A stretch of DNA of 64,000 nucleotides from Hyperoodon ampullatus (GCA_949752795.1 OX457061.1:6879239-6943238); one strand, 5' to 3'. Numbered from the stretch's first letter, positions 1 through 10,430 are shown. Numbers and translations: made by a program. Notes: generated by a model from the sequence alone, not told the origin.

Positions 1-234
1 TTCCCCAGCCCTGGCCCCGCAGAGCCTGCCCAACTGCGTCTCTGAACCGCACCCAAACTCTTCCCGGCTTTGCCAGGGAGACTGGAAATTTCTGCCCAGC
101 AGCTTCTCTGGGAGGATTTCGACACGGCTCATGGGGGACGGGGAGGAGAAGCCAGGCTGCTGCGAGGCTCAGCATTCTCACGGCTCTGCTTAAGAGGACA
201 GGGAGGGGGGCTTCGCTAGGCTTTGGTGAGTCCT

Positions 235-480
235 TCAGAAATAACAGTAATAAACAACCAGCTCCAACAACAGTGACTGTGTATTGAGCGCTTACTGTGT
301 GCCAGATCCTGTGCTAAGTCAAGACTGGCATGGCCTAACGGAATCTTCCAGAGCCCAGGCGAGGCTGGCACTGTTACTAACCCATCTCACAGGTGAGCAA
401 GAGAGGATCAGAGTGGTGAAGGCGGCTGGCCCAGGCTACACAGCTGGAAGCTGAGGCCAAACCTGCGACACTCTGGAACC
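235..480 (-). repeat. MIR SINE, antisense
   Basis: On the plus strand this reads as the reverse complement of MIR: 'gcgcttactgtgtgccaga', then 'ctgtgctaag', then a diverged 'cccatctcacaggtgagcaa' and an 'acacagctgg' end. MIR is an ancient tRNA-derived mammalian SINE mobilised by L2. It is old, diverged and inactive. The preceding 235 bases contain nothing I recognise. Confidence 0.75.
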
Positions 481-1190
481 CAGTAGGTGCAGGTCACTAA
501 CTGGCTGGGAGCGGGCAGGGCTGGAAGGCGCCCAGGGGTGGCTGGGGTGGGGGAAACACTAGGGCCCCCTAAAGGAAACTTCGATACACAGAAGTTAACC
601 ACGGCTCGACCACAATCTGCAGTCCAGGGGAAGGCCTGCTTGGCCCTGGGGTCTCTGTTAGCATCTAAGAGTGTCCTCCTCCTACACTGAGTCCCCCTGG
701 AGACCTCAAGGGGTCTGGAAACTTCTCCCTACAACCAGTCCTGGTAACCCAGTAATTCCAGACACCTCCCACCCCTGCCCAGCCCTGGGGCTGTGGGCGT
801 CTGACACTGTGAGGTCAGTTGCACGGGCTTGCTCACTGCGCTCCGGGGTCCCTGGAAAAGCACCCCAGTCAAGGGTGCCCCTACAGTGTGCCTGGCCCTC
901 AGACCCCAGGGCTGTCAGCAGACCCAAAGTCACAACCGGGGGAGAGGGGTGAAGGGAGAGTCTCAGGCCTTGGGCGAAAGAATGGGGCGGGGTGGAGGGA
1001 ATCAGACACCCCGGCCAGGCAGCTGAGCGGCCTGCCACAGTGATGACCCTCACTGGGCTCAGGTCCCCCACCCCTTAAATGGGCAAACCAATCCCTTCCC
1101 TCCCAGGCAGCTGAGGCTTCAGTGAGCTCCCGGGAACAGCGCAGGGAGGAAAAGGGGCCACCCCAGGCCCTGCTACACGCTCCCCCGTCT
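481..1190. other. Unique GC-rich sequence, no feature seen
   Basis: This is the lead-in to the CpG-rich block that follows. Several overlapping open frames cross it on both strands, but none has a recognisable domain, a convincing start or splice context. I see no repeat family and no RNA gene. It could belong to the upstream part of the island 1 promoter. Confidence 0.4.
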
Positions 1191-1194
1191 CCCC

Positions 1195-2095
1195 TCCACA
1201 ACCCCCGCCCCCGGCCGGGCGCCGTTCCCCACCCGGGGCCAGGCCGCCGAGGGCGATGCGTGCAGGGCGCGGCAGCGGCGCGGGCCCAGGCGCCCAGTTC
1301 AGCGGAAAGGAATGTCTTGCTCGGCGGGGGAGGCCGCGGCCCCCGAGGCCGTGTAAACCCCGCCGCCCCTCCCCGGGCCTCATTTATTGCGGCTCTAAAG
1401 CCGGGCTCGTTCCGCCAGCCCGGCTGCTCCCCGGGTCCGCCGCATGACTCACCCCCGCGCCCCGCCGCCCACTCCCGCCCCCCTCCCGGGCGCCACCATC
1501 AGACCCTCTAACAACCTTTGCCCAAAGTCGGGGAGGGTCTCCCAATGGGGGTGCGCGCGCCCCTGCCCGCTGGAGCCCACCGCCCCGCCCCCACCCGCTG
1601 TGGCGCCCCCCTCCCCTCCCAGCGCCGCCCGCCCGCTCCCTCCCCTCCCCTCCTCCCCCCTCCATAACTCAAAAGCTTGTCAAGCTGGTTCCAGACTCCT
1701 GGCGCCGGGCTCCGCTCCAGGAAAGAAAAAAAGGAGAAAAGAAAAAGGGAAAAAGCCGGCGCGAGGGAGCGAGAGAGAAAGAGAAAGGCCCGCAGAGCGA
1801 AACTGCGCCCCCGGACCCGCTCAGCTGCGTGGTCCCCGTCCCCCCAGCCCAGCCCGGCTCCCCTAACCCTGCTGGGGAACCCCCGCACCCTGGGGGCAGA
1901 GGGCGCGCCCGCAACACTGATCAATTATTTATGGGCGAATCAATTTTTCAGCTGCCCCGGGAAGAGGAGGGGCGGGTAAGGCCGGGGAGGGGGAGAGTGG
2001 CTGCGGAGACCACCCCCCGGGAGGTCGCGGCTCTCCCGCTGGGCCTCGGGGGTCGGCAGGCGTCCCCACGCCGGGGGTCCTGTTGTGAGAAAGCT
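1195..2095. promoter_or_regulatory. CpG island 1, candidate promoter
   Basis: About 900 bases of very GC-rich DNA with dense CpG, for example the GCGCGG and CCGCGG runs around 1255-1350. It also has several GGGCGG/CCGCCC SP1-type boxes and long C-rich stretches near 1570-1660. CpG retention over this length in a mammal usually marks an unmethylated promoter or a developmental regulator. An AT-rich patch at 1919-1950 sits just before a splice-donor-like GGCGG|GTAAGG at 1971-1981 on the plus strand. No downstream exon could be identified, so the direction of transcription and the gene are unknown. Confidence 0.6.
1931..1975 (+). other. Possible short first coding exon (speculative)
   Basis: An ATG at 1931 opens a frame of 15 codons (MGESIFQLPREEEGR) that ends exactly on a codon boundary at a donor-like GTAAGG (GT at 1976-1977). 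The frame itself stays open past the donor. The Kozak context is weak. I do not recognise the peptide and found no partner exon, so this may be coincidence. Confidence 0.1.
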
Positions 2096-2137
2096 GCCTC
2101 GGGGTGGGCTCCAGGAGGAGCGCGGGGGAATCCGCAG

Positions 2138-2164
2138 AAGCAAGATAGCTAAGATAGCTGAGAT
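2138..2164. repeat. Short tandem duplication (aagatagct)
   Basis: The 9-base unit aagatagct occurs twice in a row (caagatagctaagatagct) and is followed by a partial third copy. It is a small local duplication just downstream of CpG island 1. Confidence 0.6.
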
Positions 2165-2271
2165 ACCACCGAATTAGATTGGGGAGAGGGGTGGAGAGCG
2201 GGAGGCTTGGGTTGGAAAGAGCTGGCTGGGGATGGGGTGGGTGGCATGGGAAGAGCCCGGCCTGTGAATTC

Positions 2272-2340
2272 TTTCCTTTCTTCATTCATTCCCATCTTTA
2301 TTGCGAGCCCACTACGTGCCACTGTGCCGAGAGCCTAGTG
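2272..2340 (-). repeat. L2/MIR fragment, antisense
   Basis: A short CATT run (cttcattcattcccat) followed by 'cactacgtgccactgtgcc' matches the antisense 3' end of L2/MIR. It is a short and very old fragment. Confidence 0.5.
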
Positions 2341-2371
2341 TGGCCGGTGGCAGGAGAGGGTTAAGGGCAGG

Positions 2372-2575
2372 AATTTGGAGTTAGAGCTGGGTCCAATTCC
2401 TGGTTTGTACTGTATTCTCTCCAACTGTGTGCCCTTTGGCAAGGGACTTGCCCTCTCTGCGTCTCCACTTCCTCATCTGCTGGATGGAGACGAGCAGAAT
2501 GAGGACTTGAAGGAGGTGGTGTGAGGATTCAGTAAAATGGGGCACTTGGGCAGGGCCTGGCACAGAGTGGGGTGT
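2372..2575 (+). repeat. MIR SINE
   Basis: Sense-orientation MIR. It has a 'gggtccaattcctggtt' B-box-side segment, 'tgtgccctttggcaaggga', 'cttcctcatctgctggatgg', and a tail 'gcagggcctggcacagag'. Diverged but nearly complete. Confidence 0.75.
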
Positions 2576-3039
2576 GTGTGGGGGGGTCCTCTCTTCACAT
2601 TGAGGGGAATATGCCAAGGCCCCCAATATCCTTCCCTCTCCCCTGTCCCCATCTGTGGGTCCTGGAGAACCTGCATCTTTCCCTGGTTTCAGACACTGAA
2701 AGGTCGTTATCAAAGCCAAGTCAAACCCAAGGCCTCTGCCCAGGGCTCTCACCTCTGGCAGGCTTCTTACTAGCCTGGCCCTTCAAAGGCTAGTGCATAA
2801 GGCAGCTAGAGGGGTCCGCATGCGCCTCAGTGGAATCCTCTTTCTCCCCACGTCCTTCCCTCCTCCAAAGCCTCTTCCCTTCCCCATGTCCCCCATTCTC
2901 CTTCCAACCTGCCCCTCCCTGCTTTCCATCTGGGCTGGAAAGGTTTGGAGCCCCGAGGCCATGGGGACAAGGGACTGTCAGAATAGGCGTGGGGCTCAGA
3001 CTCCCCTGTTCAGTGTGTCAGTATGTTTTCCTTCCAAGG

Positions 3040-3440
3040 CTCAGGAGCTAAGGAGGCTTCTGTTTTCAGACTCAGGCTTGCCAAGGGGTTTACTGTCTTC
3101 TCACCAAATCTTACAGCAGCTGTATTAGGTGGACCTGGACAGATCCAGGTTTTGTGGGGCCTGAAGCTTTTACAATCTTGGGGACCCTGTTTAAGAAAAA
3201 TAATGCAAAGTTATGAATACACAGTTAAGCCCGGGGCCTTGACAAGAGTCCCTGAACCTGAAGCTTCATTAGCTTCTTGGTAAATTGCTACTGTACGTAG
3301 GGGACACAATTATTCCTTCACAGAGGTGGAAACAAAGCTTAAGAGAGGGAAGTCACTGGCCCAAGGTCACACAGCTGAAAAGAACACCTCAGCTGGGATT
3401 CCAGCCCAGGTCTTATGCTACAGGCAACATCCTGAACTGC
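3040..3440 (-). repeat. Diverged MIR, antisense, interrupted
   Basis: Antisense MIR segments lie at about 3095-3130 and 3290-3425 ('cacaattattccttcacaga' and 'ccaaggtcacacagctg'). The stretch between them (about 3130-3285) matches nothing I know and may be a later insertion or simply decay. Confidence 0.55.
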
Positions 3441-3734
3441 CTCAGTGCACTCACTTACCATCTTACTGCCTCATCTACTCTGTGTCATATCTCACCTGTC
3501 CCCACCATGGGTCCAGCCCAGGCAAGGTCAGGGAAAGCAGCCTTTCCCTCCAGACCAGCCCGTGCCCTCCGTCCCAAGGCCTTCATGCCCGGGGGCTCCA
3601 GCCTAGGAGACTTTCTGTCTTGTGACAACCACCACACAGTACCAGGAAGTAGGTCTCTTCTAACTTTTCCATTCCCACAGCTGTACCTGCTCATTCCAGA
3701 ACCCAGGCTTCTCAACTGACGCCAAGGAACACCC

Positions 3735-3838
3735 GCTGTTAGATGGTGAGCTCCCAGGGGCAGGGGCTGGTTCCTTCTCCTTCGGCAAAGCATTTCCAGC
3801 TCTTAGCACAGTGCAGGCTGTCAAAGTGAATTTAGTGG
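3735..3838 (+). repeat. L2 3' end
   Basis: The segments 'gtgagctcccaggggcagg' and 'ctcttagcacagtgcaggct' follow the L2 3' end pattern (a stretch on the gene-like 'gagggcagggac' phrase, then 'tagcacagtgcctggcac'). Ancient LINE remnant. Confidence 0.6.
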
Positions 3839-3882
3839 TAACGTCTACTCCCAGCTCAGGGAGGGGATGGGGTGTTAGGGAC

Positions 3883-4024
3883 AGAGGAGAGGTTGTTAAA
3901 CTGCAGATGCCTGGGTCCCTCCAGACCTACTGAATCAGGCTCTCTGAGCACAGGGCCTGGGACTCTGCATTTTAAAACTCCCTCAGGTGCATCTCAAGCT
4001 CAGTAAAGTTTGAGACTCACTGAC
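3883..4024 (-). mobile_element. MER5A-like hAT DNA transposon
   Basis: The phrases 'ccagacctactgaatcaggc', 'gactctgcattttaaaac' and the terminal 'aagtttgagactcactga' are those of MER5A, a non-autonomous hAT (Charlie group) element, in reverse orientation. It has no coding capacity. The name rests on remembered consensus. Confidence 0.75.
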
Positions 4025-4134
4025 CCAGGGGCCAGAAAGCACAAAATGCTGTGTCTCGACCAAGTTCCTCTCACAAAGGGGATTCATCTCCCCTAATTCT
4101 GGACAGTTTTACCTGTGCACCAAGCTCACCTTCC

Positions 4135-4345
4135 AGCCGAGAGCTAATTGTTTCTAACACTTACTAAAGACCTATTGTGTGCCTGGGACTGGATCTTGGG
4201 CTTCAGATAGTTGACCTGATTGGACACTCACAAAAGCCCTAAGAAATAGGGACAACTATTGTCCCCATTTTACAGATGGAGAAACTGAGGCCGGGGGAGG
4301 CAAAGTGACTTGCAGAGGGACAAAGCACTGGGGAACGAGGAGATT
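4135..4345 (-). repeat. MIR SINE, antisense
   Basis: It contains 'cctattgtgtgcctgggact', 'ccccattttacagatggag' and 'aaactgaggccgggggagg', the standard antisense MIR core. Nothing recognisable lies between this copy and about 5400. Confidence 0.8.
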
Positions 4346-4439
4346 GGAATAGGAGAGCTGCCTGCAGGACCACTGGCCTCAGTCATTTACAAGGGTCTCG
4401 TGAGAAAATCCTTAGATGAGAATTTATACACTGCCTATG

Positions 4440-5405
4440 AATGGCTTGGAGAAATCAAACACGCTACAGTCACTACAGGGATCTCAGGCTAAGATGTGCA
4501 ACAAAATTAGGTGACAGACCCCAAAGAAATCTACTCAAGTAGGCCTCTTCTCCCTGGTATCTTTGGAGTCAGTGTTCTGGGGAATGCGTGTTTGCAGAAG
4601 GATTTGATGTATTTGCTTCAGGCAAATCTTTGCCTTTTCTCTGCCTGCAGTTCTGGTACAAAAGGGAAAGGACCAGGCCAGCAAGAGGAGGGAACCAGGG
4701 CTGGTGGTAGGCAGGCAGGCTGGCACTGCAGGCCAGCATGGCTCCCTGGGCTATCTGCAGGACCGCATCATGTGATTCCTGCCCCCCCAACCCCGGGCCA
4801 GTGCTCTGTGCAAACACAGCCTAACCCTCTCGTGCTCCAGTAGGGTGATCCAGGTACTGGGGAGATGTCAGGTGGGGAGGAGCTGATTTAGTGGCCTCTG
4901 TTCCTGGTGCCTGAGCAGCTAGTTGGGGCAGAGGGTGTGGACTTATTCTGGGAAGACCCAGAAGGCAGAACTAAGGGAAGTCACCCAGAGGGGTCTGTTT
5001 TGCCTCACAAGATAAAGTGTCTAATTGTCAGGGCAGACTTGTAGGTAGTGAGTGCCCCACCTGGGGAGGTATTCAAGGACAAGGAGGGCATATGCGTGTG
5101 TGTATGTACAGAGCCATGACTCAGGAAAAGGATTGGCTGAGGCAACCTTGAGATCTTTTTCAATGTTGAGACTTTGGGAATTTCCATTCTTAACATAACT
5201 GACCTCCCCAAGTGGGGCAGATGGGAAAAATTAACAAGAGAGAGAAGGTAGCCACAGGTTAAGGTACCCAGACTGGGAACCCACAGACCCTGGAGAGGCA
5301 CCCAAGGGCACGGAACCAAGCCCCCAGCCCTTGGCCTTCCAGCAGAGCTGCCGTTTCTTTGACATTTAGGTGTGCTACTTTCTCTTGCAGTCATCTGTAA
5401 ATGCT
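4440..5405. other. Unique sequence, no feature seen
   Basis: About 960 bases with no repeat family, RNA gene or coding exon that I can support. The open frames are short, overlap on both strands and have no domain. A short alternating run of TG/TA occurs at 5093-5107. Confidence 0.4.
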
Positions 5406-5409
5406 CATT

Positions 5410-5630
5410 AGCTCTTCATGATAGTGATTAATAATAATAGTAGTGATAACTGACAGTCAATATCCGCAATACCCATAGCATGAACTGAGCACTTACTGAG
5501 ACAGACTCTATGCTAAGCACTTTATATATACCCCTGTATAATTGACATGACAGTCATACAAGCAATGTCGTTACTTTTACTGTCATTCCCATTTTACAGA
5601 TGAGGACACTGAGAGCTGACATGTGACCCA
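5410..5630 (-). repeat. MIR SINE, antisense
   Basis: It contains 'gagcacttactgagacaga', 'ctatgctaagcactttata' and 'cccattttacagatgagg'. A fairly complete antisense MIR with an AATAATAG-like start. The next 500 bases hold weaker MIR-like scraps, at about 5790-5870 (antisense) and 6040-6150 (sense), in otherwise unremarkable DNA. Confidence 0.8.
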
Positions 5631-6269
5631 GGACTCAGAGCCAGGCTCAGGAAGTGACCTGGGAAATGCCAGCAGAGGTCCAAGAAGAAACATGCTGCCC
5701 TCCCACTGTGGGGCTGCTTCTGCCCTCAGTGGCCAGGGACCCTGGCCACTCCCAACCCCAGGGGTACACAGCAGCAGAAACTGGCATGGGAATAGGGAGA
5801 AGGGACCATCTCCTCCAGTTCCCTCATTTTATACCAGGGGAAACGGGTATCGAAGAGAGGAAGAGACCTCTCAATCCTCCACGTGGGCTTCTCCTATGCA
5901 CTCCCACTTCCTACTCCTCTTTAAAGGTGATATTTTAGAAGTTATTAGTGGTAGCATATTAATAAGAAAACATTGTTAAAGGAATGAGAAGACCTGCCAC
6001 GTGTCAAGTGGTTACCATGTGCAGGTGACGTGTGCGGGGATTGTTTGCTCACCTGTAATGGGGATAATAACGATGCTTCCCTGCTGACCTCACAGGAGGC
6101 GGTCACGGTTAAAGGTGACAGTGAATGTGAAGCAGCTCTTTATAAACTAGAGGACACTGCCACCATGACCATCTTTGGGCATAGAGATTAGAAGTAAGTG
6201 CTGAGGCTCCTATCAGGGAAACTGACCAGTATTTAGGGCCCAGAGCAATCAGTTCTTCCAGTGTTAGAT

Positions 6270-6480
6270 CCTCCCTAGAAAGCCCCCCATTCATTTATTC
6301 ATCTATCTGCCTGAAAATCATGTACTGAGCACCTGCTATGTGCAGCAGTATGTTCAGCCCAGCAGCTTTGAGCGCAGGCTCCGGGTCAACCCTTTCCTGT
6401 CCTGAGTTCAGATCTCGGCTTCACCACTCTCCAGCAGACGTGGCCCTCCCTCTGGGACCCTCTGTGTCTCCTGTTAGGAT
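6270..6480. repeat. L2 (antisense) and MIR (sense) fragments
   Basis: At 6290-6355 'ttcatttattcatctatctg' and 'gagcacctgctatgtgc' resemble an antisense L2 3' end. At 6400-6475 'cagatctcggcttcaccac' and 'ctctgggaccctctgtgtc' resemble sense MIR. Both are short and old. Confidence 0.5.
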
Positions 6481-6609
6481 GCAGCCTGGCTGCTCTAGCA
6501 GAACCCAGGGAACAGCAGCTGAAGGAGAGAGGAGCCTCACGTGTCAGTCTAGGGGGCTCTGTGCTGGGAGCCGGTCCAGGATCTGGGCTCTCTCTGTCTC
6601 TTCCATCCC

Positions 6610-6850
6610 ATCGGGGATTGCCTCCATCCACAAGGTGGAAGATGGCCACCACCTCCCCCTTCCCATTCTTTCCTGTGTGTGTTGTGGGGGACCCAGGAGG
6701 TGGAGACCACTCCTTCCTTTTAAGGGAGAGCTGGACAGTGCATAGATCACCTCTCTTATATCCCATTGGCCATAACTGATCACATGACCATGACTAGCTG
6801 CAAGGGAGACTGGGAGATGTAGTATTTAGCCTGGCAGCCCTGTGCCTCAG
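6610..6850. repeat. Ancient interspersed repeat, family not named
   Basis: The phrase around 'tgatcacatgaccatgacta' and 'gctgcaagggagactggga' followed by 'gatgtagt' recurs in many mammalian genomes as part of an old LTR or DNA element. I recognise the phrase but cannot assign the family with confidence. The flanks up to about 7650 show only L2/MIR scraps (about 6960-7030). Confidence 0.4.
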
Positions 6851-7654
6851 TAAAACCCGGGAGAGGGTGTTCTGTTACTAAAGGGGAGATGGCAGAATGG
6901 ATACTGGGCAGCAGCCAGCAGCCTCTGCCACGCAGGATTCAGGGAGGTACTCTGGGGGAAGCACTCAGCACAGGGCCAGGTACGTGGCTGGTGCTCAGGA
7001 AATGTGCGCTGTTATCACTGGTGTCACAGGTGAGTGCTTTGCACTTTCCCAAGGGATACAGAGACCCGCTGAGAACCAAGCCCTGGAACTGCTCTGGCTG
7101 CCTCGTGGGGGCCTCCGTCCCATGCCCTGCATCCTCTAGTTGATGGAGAGAAGCACTGAGAGACAGCAATCCTCCACCCAACCCCTCAGGACCCACAGCC
7201 CAGGCTGGGGAGGATCTCAGGCCTCCTCTTTCCTTTCAAAGAAAGAACAGGAAAGTGGCCTTGTCTTCAGGGCTTGGGGACATGGAGAGATGGGTGACAT
7301 TGGGGGTCTTGCAGCTCTGCTGCACAGCTGCCTCAACGGAGCATGGCAACCTCTGCCAGCCCAGGGCTCGAGGCTGGGGTCCACCTTGCAGCACTCAGGC
7401 TCTCAAAGCCTGGGCAGAAGACCTGGCAGGTGTCTTCGTTCCACACCCTCCGAATGCGGCACTGGCTGGTTTGAGCTTAGAGACATTTCCTCCCTAAATA
7501 CTGCCCTCTGGACACAAAGCCCTTCTCAGCCCAAGGAGGGCTGGTAGGTGACACAGGAGGAGGAGCACGACCTCCGGTGGGCACTGTGCCCCCGCGGGTC
7601 CAGCTCACCCCCAGCCATGGATCAGGAGGCTCTCTTCTGCAGAGGCTGGGTCCA

Positions 7655-7850
7655 CGCTCAGGAGCTGAGAGCCCCAGATCAGACAGATCCTGGCTCTGCG
7701 TCTTAGCAGCTGCGTGAGCCGATCTCTCCAATCAGTGGGGATGAGAAGGGCACCCGTCTCTCCATCTTACTGTAAAGATTTATAAAATAATCCCTGCAAG
7801 GTGCTTGTGGAGAGGAGGAGCTCAGTGAACGGCGCCTCCTCAGAGCGGGA
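7655..7850 (+). repeat. MIR SINE
   Basis: Diverged sense MIR: 'cctggctctgcgtcttagca', 'ccaatcagtggggatgaga', 'taaaataatccctgcaaggt', then a tail 'gtgcttgtgg'. A 3' L2/MIR-like tail also appears at about 8100-8235, ending in 'gaatgagtgaatgagtaaat'. Confidence 0.6.
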
Positions 7851-8275
7851 TTATGACTATTATTTTCTTCCATCCGTTCCACACTTTGCCTGCCCCCCAC
7901 CTGTCCACACCTCCCTGCTGGCGATGCCCTCCCATCCCGCAGTCTGCACGCTAAGCGTTTTCCGAGGCCCCCAGATTGGGCAGGTCCCCTGCGTGTCAGC
8001 TGGCTTTGCATTTCATTCCAGCTTTCTCCTTTCCAGCACTTTCCAAATCATGATGAATTCATTGTTGGGTGAAGCACTGCCCTCCAGATGAGGAGTCCTG
8101 AGCCAGCAGGGAGCGTGCCTATTTCATTCATTGGCACAGCCCTAGTGCCCAGCACAGGGTGTGGCAACATGGTGAGGAGTCTAGTAATTGTTTTCAGAAT
8201 GAGTGAATGAGTAAATGAATGAATGGCTGGATGAGCGAAGAGGGCGTTTTGCTGCCAGCCTAAGAATGTGTATTT

Positions 8276-8618
8276 AAGAGCAGAGTTCAGGGACTTCCCT
8301 GGTGGTGCAGTGGTTAAGAATCCACCTGCCAATGCAGGAGACATGGGTTCGATCCCTGGTCCCGGAAGATCCCACATGCTGCGGAGCAACTAAGCCCATG
8401 CGCCACAAGTACTGAGGCTGCGTGCCACAACTACTGAAGCCCGCACGCCTAGAGCCCGCGCTCTGCAGCAAGAGAAGGTGGAATGCTTCTCATTCCACCG
8501 CAGTGAGAAGCCCGCACACCACAACAAAGAGTAGCCCCAGCTCACTGCAACTAGAGAAAGCCCGCGTGCAGCAACGAAGACCCAACACAGCCATAAATAA
8601 ATAAAGAGCAGAGTTCAG
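8276..8618 (+). mobile_element. CHR-type tRNA SINE, long subtype, with 15-bp target duplication
   Basis: The SINE body is 8291-8603 and is flanked by a perfect 15-base duplication (aagagcagagttcag at 8276-8290 and 8604-8618). That fixes both ends and marks L1-type retroposition. The head has a pol III A box (tggtggtgcagtgg) and a B box (gggttcgatccc). The body has the 'cacaactactgaagcccg' phrases and a 'cataaataaataaa' tail. An extra perfect hairpin sits inside at 8477-8499 (see findings). Confidence 0.95.
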
Positions 8619-8619
8619 A

Positions 8620-8885
8620 GACTTTGAAAGACTAATTTTAATTCAGCTCTGTCATTGACTTGCTGGTGGCTCAGAACAGGATCCTGCGTCTTTTTTATTT
8701 TTTCCACTCCCACCTCCTCCCTGCTTCTTCTGGAGTTTCAGTTTCCTCATCTGGAAACTAACAACACTTCATAGAGTATGGCAAAAGGAGTCACTGAGAT
8801 CATGGGGAAATAATGCAGAGATACTGAGCTCCTAACCCATAGTAACTGCTTAGTAAGCGCTGGCTGGAATAATAGCTATTGTTTT
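8620..8885 (+). repeat. MIR SINE, interrupted
   Basis: MIR phrases 'gtttcagtttcctcatctgg' and 'agtaactgcttagtaagcgc' are visible, ending in 'ggctggaataatagctatt'. A T-rich insert separates the early part. Old element. Confidence 0.65.
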
Positions 8886-8887
8886 TT

Positions 8888-9030
8888 TTTCTTTTTTTCT
8901 TGAAGTGTAGTTGACGTACAACATTATATAAGTGACAGGTGTCCAGTACAGCGGCTCACAATTTTTAAAAGTTATACTCCATTTATAGTTATTATAAAAT
9001 ATTGGCTAGTCATAACTACTGTTAATGTTC
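8888..9030 (-). mobile_element. L1 3' UTR end, antisense
   Basis: The sequence 'cttgaagtgtagttgacgta' with 'caacattatataagtgacag' after a T-run is the reverse complement of the L1 3' end typical of cetartiodactyl L1. 'ttatactccatttatagtta' continues it. This is a truncated 3' scrap with no reading frame. Confidence 0.75.
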
Positions 9031-9051
9031 TTCTTGGAACAACAAGGGGTT

Positions 9052-9288
9052 TGCTCTGCACTTTTTTTTTTTTTTTTTTTTTGCGGTACGCGGGCCTCTC
9101 ACTGTTGTGGCCTCTCCCGTTGCAGAGCACAGGCTCCGGACGCACAGGCTCAGCAGCCATGGCTCACGGGCCCAGCCACTCCGTGGCATGTGGGATCTTC
9201 CCGGACCGGGGCACGAACCCGTGTCCCCTGCATCGGCAGGCGGACTCCCAACCACTGCGCCACCAGGGAAGCCCTGCTCTGCACTTTT
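9052..9288 (-). mobile_element. CHR-type tRNA SINE, short (odontocete-type) subtype
   Basis: The element (about 9066-9274, reverse orientation) begins with its poly(T) and ends in 'gcgccaccagggaagcc'. A 14-base duplication (tgctctgcactttt) lies at 9052-9065 and 9275-9288. The B box is intact (gggttcgtgcccc on the minus strand). It is close in sequence to the copy at 31136 and so probably young. The short open frames across it are SINE translation. Confidence 0.95.
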
Positions 9289-9357
9289 ATGTCAAAATTC
9301 CCCGGACTGACCCACTCTCCTTGACTACTGGAAAGCTCAGGAAGAGCTGACGAAAAC

Positions 9358-9480
9358 TTTCATTTATTCATTCATTCATTCAATCATTCATGCATGCATG
9401 CACGTGGTGATTCAGCAAACATTTTCTGGGTATTCTCTGGGTATTCTCTGGGTGCCAGGACCAGGGCTGGATGCTGCTGG
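9358..9480 (-). repeat. L2 antisense end with (CATT)n and an 11-bp duplication
   Basis: A CATT run at 9361-9390 leads into 'caaacattttctgggtattc', the antisense L2 3' end. Within it the 11-base unit ctgggtattct is tandemly duplicated (9426-9436, 9437-9447). Confidence 0.65.
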
Positions 9481-9582
9481 TTGGCGGCAGAAAGGAGGGT
9501 CCTGCACAGAGGAGAAAACCATCAAGTTCATCCTCTGTGCAAAGGGAAGTGGCTGAGACCCTCTGTCCACATCCTGTCATTT

Positions 9583-9612
9583 CCCCCCCACCCCCACCCC
9601 CACCCCCACCCC
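9583..9612. repeat. (CCCCCA)n, G-quadruplex-prone
   Basis: About five C-runs of four to seven separated by single A. The minus strand therefore carries consecutive G4-6 runs with 1-base loops, the classical pattern for a stable G-quadruplex, while the plus strand could form an i-motif. Confidence 0.9.
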
Positions 9613-9867
9613 ATGGCTGGTCCATCTGTGTCCTTTTCCTGTGCCTCTTTCATCCCGGCCTGGGGTGGCTCTGCATCCCCACCCCACCAGCAGCCATTTC
9701 CTGCCCTTCTGTCATCTGCTTCCTTTGATCCTTTTGTCAAGAGACTCTTAGAAGCCTCCGAACTGTTGGCAGTACTGGCAACCTCCGCTGTTGGGCTGGT
9801 GACCCCAAAGAGGTTGGAGCCAACGTGGGCTTCTCTTGGGATGCTGCCTTGGGAGACAGATGGATTC

Positions 9868-10015
9868 TGGCCTCATGCATTCATTCATTCACTCACTCAC
9901 TCATTCAGCATTCAGCATTTGTTCACAGGCTCCAGGCCTGTGCGGGGCCCACAGAGTGAAAAAGACAGCCGTAGTCCCTGCCCTCACGGAGCTCCCACCC
10001 CAAGGGATGACCGCC
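9868..10015 (-). repeat. L2 3' end, antisense, with (CATT)n
   Basis: 'tcattcattcactcactcac' leads into 'cagcatttgttcacaggctc' and 'gtagtccctgccctcacgg', i.e. reverse-complement L2 3' end. The long frame that crosses this region encodes repeat-derived HSLTHS and HPHPHP strings and is not a gene. Confidence 0.75.
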
Positions 10016-10184
10016 CACCCCACACCAGGGGGATTCTGAAGGGAGATGGATGTGCATTGTTGGTCAGAAAGAAAACAGGGCCTTGGCTTCCAAACACAGG
10101 CCTCTGCCCTTTACCTGGCACGACCCCCCAGGCCTGGCTCAGGGCAGGAGCTTGGCTGATGCTGTCGAGGGGGGCAGATGTTGT

Positions 10185-10430
10185 TAGGGGCTGTCATTTA
10201 CTGAGCACTTACCACACGCTGTGCACACCAGCTCAACTGTTTGTGTCGGGCGGGAATCTGCTGACTCCTCACTCTGGCCCTGTGAGGGAGGTACGGTTAG
10301 TCTCCCCATTTTATAGACAAGAAAATGGAGGCACGGAGAGATGAAGAAGCTTGCCCAGGGCCCTGCGGCTTGAAGATGGCAGAGCTGGGTTCTGAACCTT
10401 GTTTGCCTGGGTTCAGGCACCCCACTGTTC
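10185..10430 (-). repeat. MIR SINE, antisense
   Basis: 'gagcacttaccacacgctgt', 'ctccccattttatagacaag' and 'aaaatggaggcacggagag' followed by 'cttgcccagggccctgc' are standard antisense MIR. About 10430-10840 is GC-rich unique DNA with nothing recognisable. Confidence 0.8.

Noticed and set aside
8291..8370. tRNA-like heads of SINEs as possible tRNA genes
   Set aside because: A and B boxes are present, but no cloverleaf with anticodon arm and acceptor stem is complete; they are SINE promoters.
9394..10344. 316-codon open frame on the plus strand, the longest in the window
   Set aside because: It crosses an L2 end, a C-rich G4 repeat, CATT arrays and a MIR; its strings such as HPHPHPHP and HSLTHS are simple-repeat translations and it has no domain.
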